A DNA stretch of 64,000 nucleotides from Bacteroidetes oral taxon 274 str. F0058 (GCA_000163695.1 GG774890.1:448339-512338); one strand, 5' to 3'; shown: positions 25,450 through 35,577, numbered from the stretch's first letter. The notes: a model not told the origin generated them from the letters alone. Program-made: numbers and translations.

Positions 25450-26007
25450 TTAGTTTCCGTTTTGGTAATTGTTGGCGGTGGCAGTGGTTGCCGAAAGTAT
25501 CGTTCGTATATCACGATTGTTGTTTACCAGCATTATAAACTCGTCGTAATTGCGACAACTTACCACATAACTTTTATAACCGCCTGCTATTGCTACCTGT
25601 ATCAGGACTGCTTCTTTGTAATCGCCTACGAATGCAGTATAACGCCCTATCCTCGGGTTGGAGAATATTCCGAAAAAACCTCCGTACCCTCCGCTGCCGA
25701 AGATTCTGATGTCGCTTTTCGGATAGAACCGCTCGGCAACGATTATATCGCTGTAAAAGATGGTCTTGCTGCCCAATAATTTCTTGAGCAGAAGCCTGTC
25801 GTCCAACGCATATATCGATACAGGCATTGTGAATACAGGACTTACGATAGAGATAAGTAATAAGATAATCACAGATAAGTAGACGATATTAAAACCGCCT
25901 TCGAGCAATACCTGCGTCAATTTTATCAAAGCAAAAGACATAATGATAAAGCAGGCGACTGTGATTATTTTAGGAACTATCCCGAGCCTGACACTAAACT
26001 TCGTCAT
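25450..26007 (-). CDS. Membrane protein with bacterial PH domain
   Basis: 185 residues: two hydrophobic helices near the N-terminus (about 12-35 and 38-60), then a bacterial PH-like beta domain, recognised by the SIYALDDRLLLKKLLGSKTIFYSDIIVAERF stretch and GRYTAFVGDYKEAVLI. The C-terminal tail is polar. The fold resembles the bPH_5 group, for which no biochemical role is known. It lies 25 bp behind rny and 46 bp before ettA on the same strand, so cotranscription is likely, but no function follows from that. Confidence 0.75.
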   Translation of the reverse strand: MTKFSVRLGIVPKIITVACFIIMSFALIKLTQVLLEGGFNIVYLSVIILLLISIVSPVFTMPVSIYALDDRLLLKKLLGSKTIFYSDIIVAERFYPKSDIRIFGSGGYGGFFGIFSNPRIGRYTAFVGDYKEAVLIQVAIAGGYKSYVVSCRNYDEFIMLVNNNRDIRTILSATTATANNYQNGN

Positions 26008-26032
26008 ATCGAAAAACGTTTGTCATTCTGCA

Positions 26033-27583
26033 CTACTTGGCGTAGCTCACCGAGCGTGTCTCGCGGATAACGGTGATTTTCACCTGTCCCGGATAGGTCA
26101 TCGTATCCTGTATCTTCTTTGCAATATCGTACGAGAGTTTTTCGATAGCCGTATCGTCTATCTTGTCTGCCCCTACTATCACCCGTAGCTCGCGACCTGC
26201 CTGTATGGCGTAGGTCTTCACAACGCCTTCGTAGCTCATAGCCAGATTTTCCAAGTCGTTGAGACGTTTTACGTAAGCCTCTATGATTTCGCGACGAGCC
26301 CCCGGACGAGCCCCCGAGATAGCATCGCAAACCTGTACTATCGGGGCAAGCAATGAGGTCATCTCCACTTCGTCGTGGTGAGCACCGATAGCATTGCATA
26401 CATCGGGTTTCTCTTTGTACTTCTCGGCGAGGTTCATACCGAATACTGCGTGCGGCAGTTCGGGCTGGTCGTCGGGTACTTTGCCTATATCGTGCAGCAA
26501 GCCGGCACGCTTTGCTTTCTGCGGGTTCAGACCGAGCTCGGCAGCCATTATTGCGCATAGGTTTGCTACCTCGCGAGAGTGTTGCAGCAGGTTCTGTCCG
26601 TACGACGAACGATATTTCATCTTACCTACCAGGCGGATAAGGTCGGGGTGCAGTCCGTGCACTCCGAGGTCGATAGTGGTACGTTTGCCCACTTCGGCTA
26701 TCTCTTCTTCTATCTGCTTGCGTGTCTTGGCTACTACCTCCTCGATACGTGCGGGGTGTATCCTACCGTCGGTAACGAGCTGATGAAGCGACAGGCGTGC
26801 TACTTCGCGCCTTACGGGGTCGAATCCCGAAAGTACAATTGCCTCAGGTGTATCGTCTACGATGAACTCTACGCCTGTAGCTGCTTCCAAAGCACGTATG
26901 TTCCTACCTTCTCGTCCGATGATGCGTCCCTTCAACTCGTCGGAGTCGATGTGGAAGACGGTGATGGAGTTTTCTATTGCCGTCTCGGTGGCAACACGCT
27001 GTATCGTCTGTATGACAATACGCTTCGCTTCTTTGTTTGCCGTCATCTTAGCCTCCTCCATCATCTCGGATACATAAGCCATAGCCTCTGTCTTAGCCTC
27101 GTCTCTGATAGACTCTACGAGTTGTGCCTTTGCCTGCTCTGCCGACAGACCCGATATTTGCGATAGTTTTTCTACTTCCTGAAATTTTATTTTTTCGAGC
27201 TCCTTTTTCTTGTTTTCTACTATAGTTATCTGACTATTTAGGTTTTCGCGTACGGCGTCGAGTTTTTTGGTCTGGTTCTGCAGTTCCTGATTTTTGTGAT
27301 TCAGCTCCTGATATTTCTGCTTGATGGTCTGCTCCTTCTGATTGTGTTGGTTCTCTATCTGGCGAAACTTCTGTTCACGCTCGGCGACCTCTTTCTCATA
27401 ATCGGCTTTCAGATTGATGAATTTCTCTTTTACTTCGAGTAGTTTGGCTTTCTTGAGGTTTTCGGCATCCTCTTTTGCTTTCTTCAACATTGCATCGCCT
27501 TTGCTTTTGGCTATAAGATAGTTTACCAAGAGTCCTATACCTACTCCGCATATCAAAGCAATTACTAAAAATATTATATCCAT
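26033..27583 (-). CDS. rny: Ribonuclease Y
   Basis: A membrane-anchored endoribonuclease that initiates mRNA decay (516 residues). Domains in order: an N-terminal membrane helix (residues 1-22), a long Lys/Glu/Gln-rich coiled coil (about 30-190), a KH domain with [15 protein letters not shown] near residue 220, and an HD domain with LLHDIGK near 350 and further metal ligands in [10 protein letters not shown]. The length and order are those of the family. It follows zapA after a 121-bp gap with a hairpin. Confidence 0.97.
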   Translation of the reverse strand: MDIIFLVIALICGVGIGLLVNYLIAKSKGDAMLKKAKEDAENLKKAKLLEVKEKFINLKADYEKEVAEREQKFRQIENQHNQKEQTIKQKYQELNHKNQELQNQTKKLDAVRENLNSQITIVENKKKELEKIKFQEVEKLSQISGLSAEQAKAQLVESIRDEAKTEAMAYVSEMMEEAKMTANKEAKRIVIQTIQRVATETAIENSITVFHIDSDELKGRIIGREGRNIRALEAATGVEFIVDDTPEAIVLSGFDPVRREVARLSLHQLVTDGRIHPARIEEVVAKTRKQIEEEIAEVGKRTTIDLGVHGLHPDLIRLVGKMKYRSSYGQNLLQHSREVANLCAIMAAELGLNPQKAKRAGLLHDIGKVPDDQPELPHAVFGMNLAEKYKEKPDVCNAIGAHHDEVEMTSLLAPIVQVCDAISGARPGARREIIEAYVKRLNDLENLAMSYEGVVKTYAIQAGRELRVIVGADKIDDTAIEKLSYDIAKKIQDTMTYPGQVKITVIRETRSVSYAK

Positions 27584-27637
27584 TTTCTATTTTAATTCAT
27601 TATAAATTTTATTAAACATAATTTTTACACAACAAAA

Positions 27638-27663
27638 ACCGCAAACGACACCTCTTATGCGGT
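27638..27663 (-). terminator. Hairpin between zapA and rny (attenuator or terminator)
   Basis: On the minus strand ACCGCA and TGCGGT pair around a 14-base loop that contains a second nested complementarity (CACC/GGTG), followed by TTTTTG. Since rny has no recognisable promoter of its own, the hairpin may only partly stop transcription from zapA. Confidence 0.55.
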
Positions 27664-27704
27664 GTTCTGCTTACGGATAAAATCGATAATTGTACCTTAT
27701 ATTA

Positions 27705-27971
27705 TTATAAAAGCTCTTCTAACTCTCTGATGACATTAGAGTTGTCGATAGAATTTATATATCTCAAAAAACACACGGTTATATCATATCCTGCCATTGC
27801 TATTATCGCATTACGAGGGCTTTCCGTATATTTTTTTTCGTAATATTCGATTTTTTGCTTAAAGATGTTCTCGGCAGTGCGGTAAAACTCCTCCTGCGAG
27901 CCGATTATTTCGAGAGGGAATACGTTGCCGGCAACCTTTACCGTGATATTCTGTTTTTCTTCGTTTTCCAT
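27705..27971 (-). CDS. zapA: Cell division protein ZapA
   Basis: An 88-residue ZapA-type FtsZ-ring stabiliser. It starts with a beta hairpin (QNITVKVAGNVFPLEI) and continues with a helix bearing AENIFKQKIEYYEKKY and the AMAGYDITVCFL stretch, the usual ZapA layout. It comes 8 bp after a coiled-coil gene and before rny, an order common in Bacteroidetes. Confidence 0.88.
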   Translation of the reverse strand: MENEEKQNITVKVAGNVFPLEIIGSQEEFYRTAENIFKQKIEYYEKKYTESPRNAIIAMAGYDITVCFLRYINSIDNSNVIRELEELL

Positions 27972-27979
27972 CGCAACAA

Positions 27980-28246
27980 TCAGTCATTAAGCATTTTCAA
28001 ACACTTATCGATTTCCGTTATCATATTGGTGAGTCGGCGATACGCTCTTTTTTTATCCTCTTCGGAATATCCCAAAGCTCGTGCCAACTTCAGCCGTTCA
28101 TAACTATTGAGCAGATTACGATACTCTGTCCTCAATTCGGATAGGCGACTAAGCTCATTTTTCAAACTTTTATTTTCGGATTCCAGAGACTTTATTTTCT
28201 CCTTTGCTTGGTCTATTATCCGCCGTAAATCAGAATTATCTATCAT
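27980..28246 (-). CDS. Small coiled-coil protein upstream of zapA
   Basis: An 88-residue, highly charged protein with a heptad pattern over about residues 1-55 (IKSLESENKSLKNELSRL), then a short helix with a conserved-looking RALGYSEEDKKRAY segment. It resembles ZapB in size and coiled-coil character, and its position 8 bp before zapA suggests a division role, but direct homology to ZapB is not evident. It is the first gene of the minus-strand unit, with a promoter at 28261-28268. Confidence 0.7.
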   Translation of the reverse strand: MIDNSDLRRIIDQAKEKIKSLESENKSLKNELSRLSELRTEYRNLLNSYERLKLARALGYSEEDKKRAYRRLTNMITEIDKCLKMLND

Positions 28247-28260
28247 AATCTACTTTTTTG

Positions 28261-28268
28261 CAAAGGTA
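28261..28268 (-). promoter_or_regulatory. Promoter of the zapA-rny-ettA unit (-7 box)
   Basis: Minus strand TACCTTTG, 15 bp before the ATG of the coiled-coil gene, so the leader is very short. Confidence 0.75.
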
Positions 28269-28379
28269 CAATTTTTATTTTAATTATGGCTCAATATCGG
28301 TGAAGTTTATACGCTTTGTCGTCGAATATGCAGCGAACCGTTGCTCATACGGCTTAATTGATTTCTTAGTAAAAAATAT

Positions 28380-28387
28380 TACCTTTG
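28380..28387 (+). promoter_or_regulatory. Promoter of creD (-7 box) with long leader
   Basis: TACCTTTG lies 143 bp before the ATG at 28531. The leader contains a hairpin GTTTGTT-GTTAAA-AACAAAC (about 28411-28430) and a GC-rich stretch ending in eight T residues at about 28463-28471, which could act as an attenuator. No other gene is seen in 28247-28530. Confidence 0.65.
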
Positions 28388-28530
28388 CCATCGAAAAAAA
28401 TATTTGTGGCTGTTTGTTGTTAAAAACAAACCATTTCGGGGGCTATGTAACCGAAGCGACCGTTTTTTTTACCATTTAATAATAAACTTATTGAAATTTG
28501 TCTGTCAAAGTAAATCAATACTAAAAAACA

Positions 28531-29946
28531 ATGGATATAAATAATCAGAATCAAACTATTGGGACGACCGTTGCCAAACGCAACTTCTTCGAACGGCATT
28601 CGACCGTAATAAAAATGTTTGTAATAGGCTTTATTACACTGCTTTTGCTCATTCCTCTCGATATGATTGAGTCGCTTATAACAGAGCGGAAAGTAACGCG
28701 TAAAAAAGCTGTGGAAGATATTACCTCCAAGTGGGGTAGCGAGCAGACTATTGTCGGTCCGTGCCTCGTATTGCCATACTCAGAGACAATTGTCGACGGC
28801 GATAAAAGAGTGGAGACAGAAAACTACCTGCTCGTATTGCCCGAATACCTTAATATACAAGGTAGTACAGCTGTCGAACAACGCCGAAGAGGTATTTACA
28901 ATGTTTCGCTCTATGGTGTAGATGCCGTACTGTCGGGCGAATTCGATATGTCGGTCATAAGTAAATACAATGTCCCGACATCGCGCCTGAAACCCGACAA
29001 GATGCAGGTAATACTCGGATTGTCGGACTTGAAAGGGATAAAAGACAAAGTGATATTGAACGTCTCGGGCAGGCAGACAGAGTTCGAACCCGGACTACAG
29101 ATAGAGTCGCTAGCAACAGGTGTGTTTGATAGATTTATGACCGATAATTCTTATAGTGACGAGGCAGAGCTGTTTTCGGCAGGGCTCAATGCCAAGCTCG
29201 ACTCAGTGGATAATACCGTCCAAAAGCTTTCGGGCAAACTGCCTTTCTCCATATCGCTCAAGATGAATGGTTCTTATAGCCTGTACTTCACTCCGATAGG
29301 TAAGACTACTACTGTCGGTCTGAAGTCCGACTGGGCTACCCCGAGTTTCGACGGCAGTTTCTTGCCCGAGAGCCGCAGTGTTACCGATTCGGGGTTCGTT
29401 GCTTCGTGGAAGGTGCTCAACCTCAACCGCAGCTATGGGCAGGTGCTGAATGCTTACGAATCGGAGAGTATCAACAAGATGGCTCAGTCGAGGTTCGGTG
29501 TCAAATTTATCCAAGCAGTCGACCAGTATCAGCAGAATATGCGTAGTGTGAAATATGCGATACTTATCGTTCTGCTCACGTTTGTAGCTGTATTTTTCAT
29601 CGAACTTATAAAGAAAAAAAGCGTCAATACGCTTCAATACCTGCTTGTCGGATTGGCTTTGGTCATATTCTACAGCCTACTGCTTTCGTTGTCGGAGGTT
29701 TGTGGTTTTGCGTGGGCATATCTGATAAGTGCGGTGATGACTATGGCAATGATATCCATACAGATGTCGAGCATACTCAAAGACGTTAGACAAGGGCTGT
29801 TTGTAGGTGCTCTGCTGGCATTTCTTTATTTGTTCGTTTACATATTGATACAGATGGAAAGCTATGCTTTGCTGGTGGGTAGTCTCGGTTTGTTTGCCAT
29901 ATTGGCTGTGATAATGTATTATTCGAGAAAAATCAAATTGCTGTAA
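28531..29946 (+). CDS. creD: Inner membrane protein CreD
   Basis: Cell-envelope integrity protein of the CreD family (471 residues). A first membrane helix at about 30-50, a large periplasmic domain (about 55-335) with the typical IVGPCLVLPY motif, and at least five C-terminal helices containing LQYLLVGLALVIFYSLLLSLSE. E. coli CreD is induced through CreBC and affects envelope stress and colicin tolerance; no creBC genes are next to it here. It has its own promoter and a long leader. Confidence 0.93.
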   Translation: MDINNQNQTIGTTVAKRNFFERHSTVIKMFVIGFITLLLLIPLDMIESLITERKVTRKKAVEDITSKWGSEQTIVGPCLVLPYSETIVDGDKRVETENYLLVLPEYLNIQGSTAVEQRRRGIYNVSLYGVDAVLSGEFDMSVISKYNVPTSRLKPDKMQVILGLSDLKGIKDKVILNVSGRQTEFEPGLQIESLATGVFDRFMTDNSYSDEAELFSAGLNAKLDSVDNTVQKLSGKLPFSISLKMNGSYSLYFTPIGKTTTVGLKSDWATPSFDGSFLPESRSVTDSGFVASWKVLNLNRSYGQVLNAYESESINKMAQSRFGVKFIQAVDQYQQNMRSVKYAILIVLLTFVAVFFIELIKKKSVNTLQYLLVGLALVIFYSLLLSLSEVCGFAWAYLISAVMTMAMISIQMSSILKDVRQGLFVGALLAFLYLFVYILIQMESYALLVGSLGLFAILAVIMYYSRKIKLL

Positions 29947-29991
29947 TCCCCTACCGTTATTTTTAGGTTTAATAAAAAAAACATTCCGATA

Positions 29992-31578
29992 ATGAAGAAT
30001 AAATATTTGAAAATAACTGTCGTGCTGCTTCTCTTCTGTGGTATATCGTCGGCACAGATGCCCATATCGAAGGAGCAATACTACAAACTCAACCAGACGG
30101 TGTATGCCATCAAAGAGTTGTATGTGGATACCGTAAACGATACCAAGTTGGTAGAATACGCCATCAGCGGGATACTCGAAAACTTAGACCCGCACTCGGT
30201 GTATATCCCTGCCCAAGAGGTACAGCGTGCCAACGAGCCTCTACAAGGCAGTTTCGACGGTATCGGAATACAGTTTCAGATGCAGAAAGATACTCTACTT
30301 GTGGTAAATCCGCTCCGCAACTGTCCGGCAGAGAAAGTGGGCGTACTTATGGGCGACCGTATAATATCGGTAGACGGAGTGAACATAGCCGGAGTGAAGA
30401 TGCAGACGAGCGACATAATGAAAAAACTGCGTGGCAGACGAGGTACTAAGGTGAATGTACAGGTGGTTCGTCGGGGTGTGAAAGAGCCGATAGATTTTGT
30501 CATCACTCGCGACAAAATACCTCTCTACTCGGTTGAAGTAGCCTACGAGATAGCTCCCAAAGTCGGATATATCAATATCAGCAGTTTCTCGGTAACTACG
30601 ACAAAAGAGTTCGAAAAAGTTTTCGACGGGCTGAAAAAGAAAGGGATAACCTCGCTCATAATAGACCTGCAAAGCAACGGAGGCGGGCTTATGGATGCGG
30701 CTATCAATATTGTAGATGAGTTTTTACCTAAAAATAAAGAGATACTATACACCAAAGGTACACATTATCCGCGTCAGAGTTTCTACTCGAAGAGTAACAG
30801 CAGCTTCGACGGCAATGTGGTAGTGCTTATCGACGAATATTCTGCTTCTGCTTCGGAGATAGTATCGGGAGCTCTTCAGGATTGGGACAGAGCCATCGTC
30901 GTGGGACGGCGTTCGTTTGGTAAGGGGCTCGTACAGCGTCCGCTGAGCCTTGCCGACGGCTCGGAGCTACGTCTGACAATTGCAAGATATTACACTCCGA
31001 GTGGACGGAATATCCAAAAACCTTACAGCGACGGTGTAGAGAAATATCAAAACGAACTTGTCGGACGCAAGAAACACGGTGAGTTGCAGAATGCCGACAG
31101 CATCAATTTCCCCGACTCGCTCAAATTCAAAACCCTGGTACTCGGCAGGACTGTCTACGGCGGCGGCGGCATTATGCCTGACGTCTTCGTCCCACTCGAC
31201 ACGACACATTTTAGCGAATTCCATAGAAATCTGGTTGCCAAAGGTATACTCAATCAGGAAGTACTGAATTTTACAGAAGCCGAGGAGAAAAATATCAAAA
31301 CACGCCACAGTACGTTCGAGCAGTTCGATAAAGCATACCGTGTGCCCGAATCGTTGTTCGACAAACTGGTTGCCTCCGCCAAAGAGGCGAAAATAGAGGT
31401 AAAAGACGAGCAGGTACAGAGGTCGAAACCGCTTATAATGCTGCAAATAAAGGCTCTATTGGCTCGTAACATATACGAACAGAGCGACTTCTACCGAGTA
31501 ATGAATTCTGAGAACGAAATAGTACAAAAAGGCATAGAGGTAATAAAAAACTTCGATAAATATCTGAAACAGAAGTAG
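29992..31578 (+). CDS. C-terminal processing protease (S41, CtpA type)
   Basis: A periplasmic serine protease of family S41A, 528 residues. A signal peptide (to about residue 21, SSA) is followed by an N-terminal helical part, a PDZ domain (about 85-170, LLVVNPLRNCPAEKVG and MGDRIISVDGVNI) and the catalytic core. The nucleophile is Ser286 in EYSASASEI, the general base Lys311 in RSFGKGLVQ; their 25-residue spacing is exactly that of E. coli Prc. It cleaves proteins at hydrophobic C-termini. Located 45 bp behind creD. Confidence 0.95.
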   Translation: MKNKYLKITVVLLLFCGISSAQMPISKEQYYKLNQTVYAIKELYVDTVNDTKLVEYAISGILENLDPHSVYIPAQEVQRANEPLQGSFDGIGIQFQMQKDTLLVVNPLRNCPAEKVGVLMGDRIISVDGVNIAGVKMQTSDIMKKLRGRRGTKVNVQVVRRGVKEPIDFVITRDKIPLYSVEVAYEIAPKVGYINISSFSVTTTKEFEKVFDGLKKKGITSLIIDLQSNGGGLMDAAINIVDEFLPKNKEILYTKGTHYPRQSFYSKSNSSFDGNVVVLIDEYSASASEIVSGALQDWDRAIVVGRRSFGKGLVQRPLSLADGSELRLTIARYYTPSGRNIQKPYSDGVEKYQNELVGRKKHGELQNADSINFPDSLKFKTLVLGRTVYGGGGIMPDVFVPLDTTHFSEFHRNLVAKGILNQEVLNFTEAEEKNIKTRHSTFEQFDKAYRVPESLFDKLVASAKEAKIEVKDEQVQRSKPLIMLQIKALLARNIYEQSDFYRVMNSENEIVQKGIEVIKNFDKYLKQK

Positions 31579-31614
31579 ATGTCAGCCTCAAAGTAAAATT
31601 AATGCTATTTGTCG

Positions 31615-33609
31615 TCAGAACTCCCAGCTTGCCGATATTTTGAAGTTGGTGCCCGGCATAGGGTAGTTGAGCACTACGTCGTACTGTTGGTTGAAAATAT
31701 TATTTACATCGGCGTTTACGTATAGTTTGCCCAGCCGCCCGAGTACAAGATTGTATCCTAACGAAATATCGTGTGTATACCAAGGCTCTACATAGTCGAT
31801 ATCGGGGCGGTTTGCCGCACCGTTGTAGCGTTCGCCCGTGTATATGACACAGTAATTGAACCGAAAGGCTTTGTAGTTGATATTGAACGCTATAGTGAAG
31901 CTGTGTAATGGAGCATAGGGAATGAATTTTTTGTAAACGGTCGATTCCGAGTCGGTAAAGTCTCTTGCATTCTGATACGAATAATTTGCCAAGGTATTAA
32001 TATACAGGTTTTTTGTGAGTCGAAATTCACCATCGAACGATACATCGACTCCTGCGATTTTTACGAACCCGATATTTGTCATCGTCCACCGAAACGAACT
32101 GCTTGTGGGCACTGCCACTATCTTGTCGGTAACCTCGTTGTAATAGGCATCGACGGCTATATTAAGGTTTCGGACTACCTTTCCTTGTTTTTTGAGGATA
32201 TATTCGGCACCCAAATCTACCTGATTGACAAATTCGGGCTTCAGACGGGAGGCTCCGAGCATTGTGCCGACATAATACAAATCGTTGAAATTGGGCATAC
32301 GGAAAGAACGCTTCACAAAGCTTCTCAAAGTAATGGGGAAGTAGTCGAACGGACTGTAAGTAGCTATCAAAGAGGGAGAATACGCTTGGCGGTCGGGCGT
32401 GGCTGTGCCGTACCGTAGACTCTCGGTTATGAGATTTGCCATAAAGGCAGACTGTATCTTGACTCTTTTTAACCTCAGATTGCCCGAGACGGCAGCAAAC
32501 AACGAATGACGCGATGGATAGACAAAACCGAGCATATCGGATGCCAGAAAATTGTATTGATAATCGACCGATAGCGAAAAGTCCAAAATCTTATTGACGG
32601 TATATCCTTGTGCAGCAGATAGATATAGCTCTTGCTGGCGATATATGTTGTTGATATACATTGTGATGCTATCCGGCTGAATATAGTGCAGATAGTCGTT
32701 GGCATACTTGGCATTGACCAGAAAAGAGTATTTGCCGAACGCTTGGCGAATAGACGACTGAACGAAGAAGTTGTTGTCCCATTGTCGGTCGTGATGTTCG
32801 AATAGGTTACGGGCGATGTAGCCTGGCAGCCCCCGCTCCGAGTTGTAGTTGTATATCTGTGCCTTCCATTCGCCGCGAGGAGTGTAGCCGTAGAGCGTAG
32901 TCTCGGTGCGTAAAGCCCTGATGTCGGAGTTTGTACGCACGAGCGTGGTATCGTAGCGAGTAAAGGGATAACGCCCGTTGGCATACATATATTCTACTGA
33001 TGTAGAGAGATTTATATTGCTTGTTAATTTCTGCTGCCACAACAACGAAGGATTTACCAAGCCGAACGAACCTGTTTTTAGTCGAGCGTTGATATTGAAT
33101 GTTTTATCTTCGGCGAAGACGGGGCGGCGTGTATTTAAATAGATTGTCCCTGCCGAACCGTAATCTTTTGCCGATTGCAAAAGCGACGATTTCTGCCCGT
33201 TGTATATGGAAATACTCTCTATATTGTCGAGCGAAAATCGTCCTAAATCGACCTGTCCGTTCTGTGCATTTCCCATCTGTATGCCGTCGTAGAAAACACC
33301 CATCTGTTGCGTGCCCATAGAGCGTATGTTGATGGTTTTCAGTCCTCCTATGCCGCCGTAGTCTTTTACCTGTACCCCCGAAAAATATCTGACGGCATCG
33401 GCAACCGATTGCGAATTAAGGTTTTGTAGTGTAATACCCGACAGACGCCTTGGTGGGATTATTTCGGATATGTTTTTTTTGCCCACAATCTCGAATTCTT
33501 CGATATTGTAGGTCTGTGCTATTGTATCTTTTGCCTCCTCTTGTGCCACAGTACAAAGCGAACTGTGCAGTAAAACGGCAACGACTGTTATTTTCAGGAA
33601 ATTTTTCAT
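31615..33609 (-). CDS. TonB-dependent outer membrane receptor
   Basis: A 664-residue outer-membrane receptor with signal peptide (to about residue 22). The plug domain (about 40-155) contains the conserved SVADAVRYFSGVQVKDYGG and IRSMGTQQMGVFYDG motifs; the remainder is a 22-strand barrel that ends in an aromatic residue (SASWEF). The length and the absence of a carboxypeptidase-like N-terminal extension distinguish it from SusC. BtuB-like vitamin B12 or siderophore uptake is possible, but no riboswitch or partner transporter is nearby, so the ligand is unknown. Its start is preceded by a promoter at 33649. Confidence 0.93.
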   Translation of the reverse strand: MKNFLKITVVAVLLHSSLCTVAQEEAKDTIAQTYNIEEFEIVGKKNISEIIPPRRLSGITLQNLNSQSVADAVRYFSGVQVKDYGGIGGLKTINIRSMGTQQMGVFYDGIQMGNAQNGQVDLGRFSLDNIESISIYNGQKSSLLQSAKDYGSAGTIYLNTRRPVFAEDKTFNINARLKTGSFGLVNPSLLWQQKLTSNINLSTSVEYMYANGRYPFTRYDTTLVRTNSDIRALRTETTLYGYTPRGEWKAQIYNYNSERGLPGYIARNLFEHHDRQWDNNFFVQSSIRQAFGKYSFLVNAKYANDYLHYIQPDSITMYINNIYRQQELYLSAAQGYTVNKILDFSLSVDYQYNFLASDMLGFVYPSRHSLFAAVSGNLRLKRVKIQSAFMANLITESLRYGTATPDRQAYSPSLIATYSPFDYFPITLRSFVKRSFRMPNFNDLYYVGTMLGASRLKPEFVNQVDLGAEYILKKQGKVVRNLNIAVDAYYNEVTDKIVAVPTSSSFRWTMTNIGFVKIAGVDVSFDGEFRLTKNLYINTLANYSYQNARDFTDSESTVYKKFIPYAPLHSFTIAFNINYKAFRFNYCVIYTGERYNGAANRPDIDYVEPWYTHDISLGYNLVLGRLGKLYVNADVNNIFNQQYDVVLNYPMPGTNFKISASWEF

Positions 33610-33648
33610 AATGCTCGGACAACGAAAAAACTAAAAAAATGTGTGATG

Positions 33649-33656
33649 CAAAGGTA
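33649..33656 (-). promoter_or_regulatory. Promoter of the TonB receptor gene (-7 box)
   Basis: Minus strand TACCTTTG, 40 bp before the receptor ATG. The leader is too short for a cobalamin riboswitch. Confidence 0.75.
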
Positions 33657-33821
33657 CAAAATAGTTACGAATTACCTGAGCAGTATTTAGTTGCCGAAAA
33701 AAAATATTAAGCCGACGACGTAGTGGTCGAATAATCAATATTATAGTTAGTTGTACGGTTATTGCTGTATGCAATGTATTGTCGATTGATTTTTGCAAAC
33801 GGATAACTCATAATATTTTTG

Positions 33822-33829
33822 TACTTTTG
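33822..33829 (+). promoter_or_regulatory. Promoter of the nucleoside kinase gene (-7 box)
   Basis: TACTTTTG. Codons upstream of it cannot be translated from this promoter, which excludes the earliest in-frame start and leaves ATG 33843 or 33870. Confidence 0.7.
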
Positions 33830-33869
33830 TGTTTGTTTTTTTATGATAAATAGTATTGTTTCGAATATT

Positions 33870-35534
33870 ATGCCGAAAAAAATAAAAATTATATGTAAGA
33901 ATCTCGACAATCGTGAGTTCGAGTTCCCGATAGGTACTACACTCAGGGAGATGTACGACCGGCTGAAAATAAACCTTCCTTACCCTGTAATGATGGCAAC
34001 TGTCAATTACAAGACAGAAGACCTTATGTTTCAGGTTTTTCGCCCTAAGATAGTGGAGTTTAAAGATACGAGTTCGGAGGCGGGCTACCGTACTTATGTC
34101 CGTAGTCTGACGATGGTGTTGGCAAAGGCTGTCAAAGACCTTTTCCCAAACGATGTCTTACGTATCGAACACCCCATATCGCACGGTTATTACTGCAATA
34201 TCAACGGACGCGAGACCAAAGTATCGGCAGAGAAGATAGCAAAAATAAAGACTCGTATGAAGCAAATTATTGCCGACGATCTGCCCATAATTTCGCACGA
34301 AACCCCGAAAAACGAGGCTATCAAGCGGTTCGAAGCTCAGGGCGACTTCAACACCGTTTCGCTAATAGAACGCTTGGGTAAGCCATTTGTCAGATATTTC
34401 TCGCTCGGTACATTATACGACTACTATGTGTCGGTCTTGGTGCCGTCGACAGGTTATCTGAGTCTGTTCGACCTCAGGGAGTACGAGAACGGAATATTTC
34501 TGCAAGTAATCGACAGACATCACCCCGACCGTCTTAGTCAATTCGAGCCTCAACCGAAATTATTCAAGATATTCGACGAATTTTCTCGATGGAATACTCT
34601 GATAGGGCTCGAAAATTCGGGCGACTTCAACCGCGTCAGCAATGCCGAAATACTCGAAAACATAATAAAAGTATCCGAATCGCTACACGAAAAAAAGATA
34701 GCACAGATAGCCGACAAGATAATAGAGAACAACAAAAAGATAGTACTCATATCCGGTCCGTCGTCGTCGGGTAAGACTACATTCTCGAAGCGGCTGACGA
34801 TACAACTGATGACCTCGGGTATACGTCCCATAACGCTCTCGATGGATAATTACTTTGTCAATCGTGAAGATACTCCGCTCGACGAAGACGGCAATCCCGA
34901 TTACGAGTCGCTGTACGCACTCGACCTCGAACTTTTCCGCAAGCAACTCGGACAACTGCTTGCAGGTGAAACGGTAGAGATACCAATATTCGACTTCGTC
35001 TCGGGTAAAAAACAGTATAACGGCGACTACCTCAAACTCAACGGCAACAGTATACTGATAATAGAGGGAATACACGCACTGAATCCCGAAATATCGCGGG
35101 GGCTCGACTTGTCTAAAATATTCAAGGTGTATGTGTCGGCACTTACTACAATATCTCTCAATGACCACAACTGGATATCCACTACCGACAATCGCCTTCT
35201 GCGGCGTATTGTACGCGACACGAAATTCCGTTCGTACTCTGCACAACATACCATACATATGTGGCCTAGTGTACGACGTGGCGAAGACCGATGGATTTTC
35301 CCCTTCCAGGAGGAGGCGGACGTGATGTTCAACTCATCGCTTATATTCGAGTTCGATATGCTGTGCCAACAAGCCGTGGCAGCGCTGGAGACCGTGCCTC
35401 AGGATAGTGACGAATATGTAGAAGCCGACCGACTTCTGAAATTTTTGCGATACTTCAAACCCTCTACCGATATTGAAATACCGCTCACATCGCTACTAAG
35501 AGAGTTCCTTGGCGGTAGCAACTTTAAGTATTGA
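33870..35534 (+). CDS. Nucleoside kinase with TGS and threonyl-tRNA synthetase-like domains
   Basis: A uridine-kinase-like P-loop protein with an N-terminal extension. Residues 1-60 form a TGS domain, followed by a domain like the second additional domain of threonyl-tRNA synthetase (HPISHGYYCNI), then the kinase with Walker A GPSSSGKTTFSKRL and MDNYFVNREDTPLDEDG. Such fusions are typical of Bacteroidetes and Firmicutes and are annotated as nucleoside kinase or phosphoribulokinase/uridine kinase family; the substrate is not proven. The ATG at 33870 (MPKKIKIICKN) gives the usual start; ATG 33843 would add nine residues. Confidence 0.88.
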   Translation: MPKKIKIICKNLDNREFEFPIGTTLREMYDRLKINLPYPVMMATVNYKTEDLMFQVFRPKIVEFKDTSSEAGYRTYVRSLTMVLAKAVKDLFPNDVLRIEHPISHGYYCNINGRETKVSAEKIAKIKTRMKQIIADDLPIISHETPKNEAIKRFEAQGDFNTVSLIERLGKPFVRYFSLGTLYDYYVSVLVPSTGYLSLFDLREYENGIFLQVIDRHHPDRLSQFEPQPKLFKIFDEFSRWNTLIGLENSGDFNRVSNAEILENIIKVSESLHEKKIAQIADKIIENNKKIVLISGPSSSGKTTFSKRLTIQLMTSGIRPITLSMDNYFVNREDTPLDEDGNPDYESLYALDLELFRKQLGQLLAGETVEIPIFDFVSGKKQYNGDYLKLNGNSILIIEGIHALNPEISRGLDLSKIFKVYVSALTTISLNDHNWISTTDNRLLRRIVRDTKFRSYSAQHTIHMWPSVRRGEDRWIFPFQEEADVMFNSSLIFEFDMLCQQAVAALETVPQDSDEYVEADRLLKFLRYFKPSTDIEIPLTSLLREFLGGSNFKY

Positions 35535-35577
35535 CCACGCCCTTCGAAGATACCTCTGAACGATGATGATGTAGTGT

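Noticed and set aside
28258..28479. 73-codon frame before creD
   Set aside because: It starts at a TTG inside the divergent minus-strand promoter and contains the creD promoter; no domain.
33610..33660. Cobalamin riboswitch before the TonB receptor
   Set aside because: The leader is about 40 nt and lacks the conserved B12 box.
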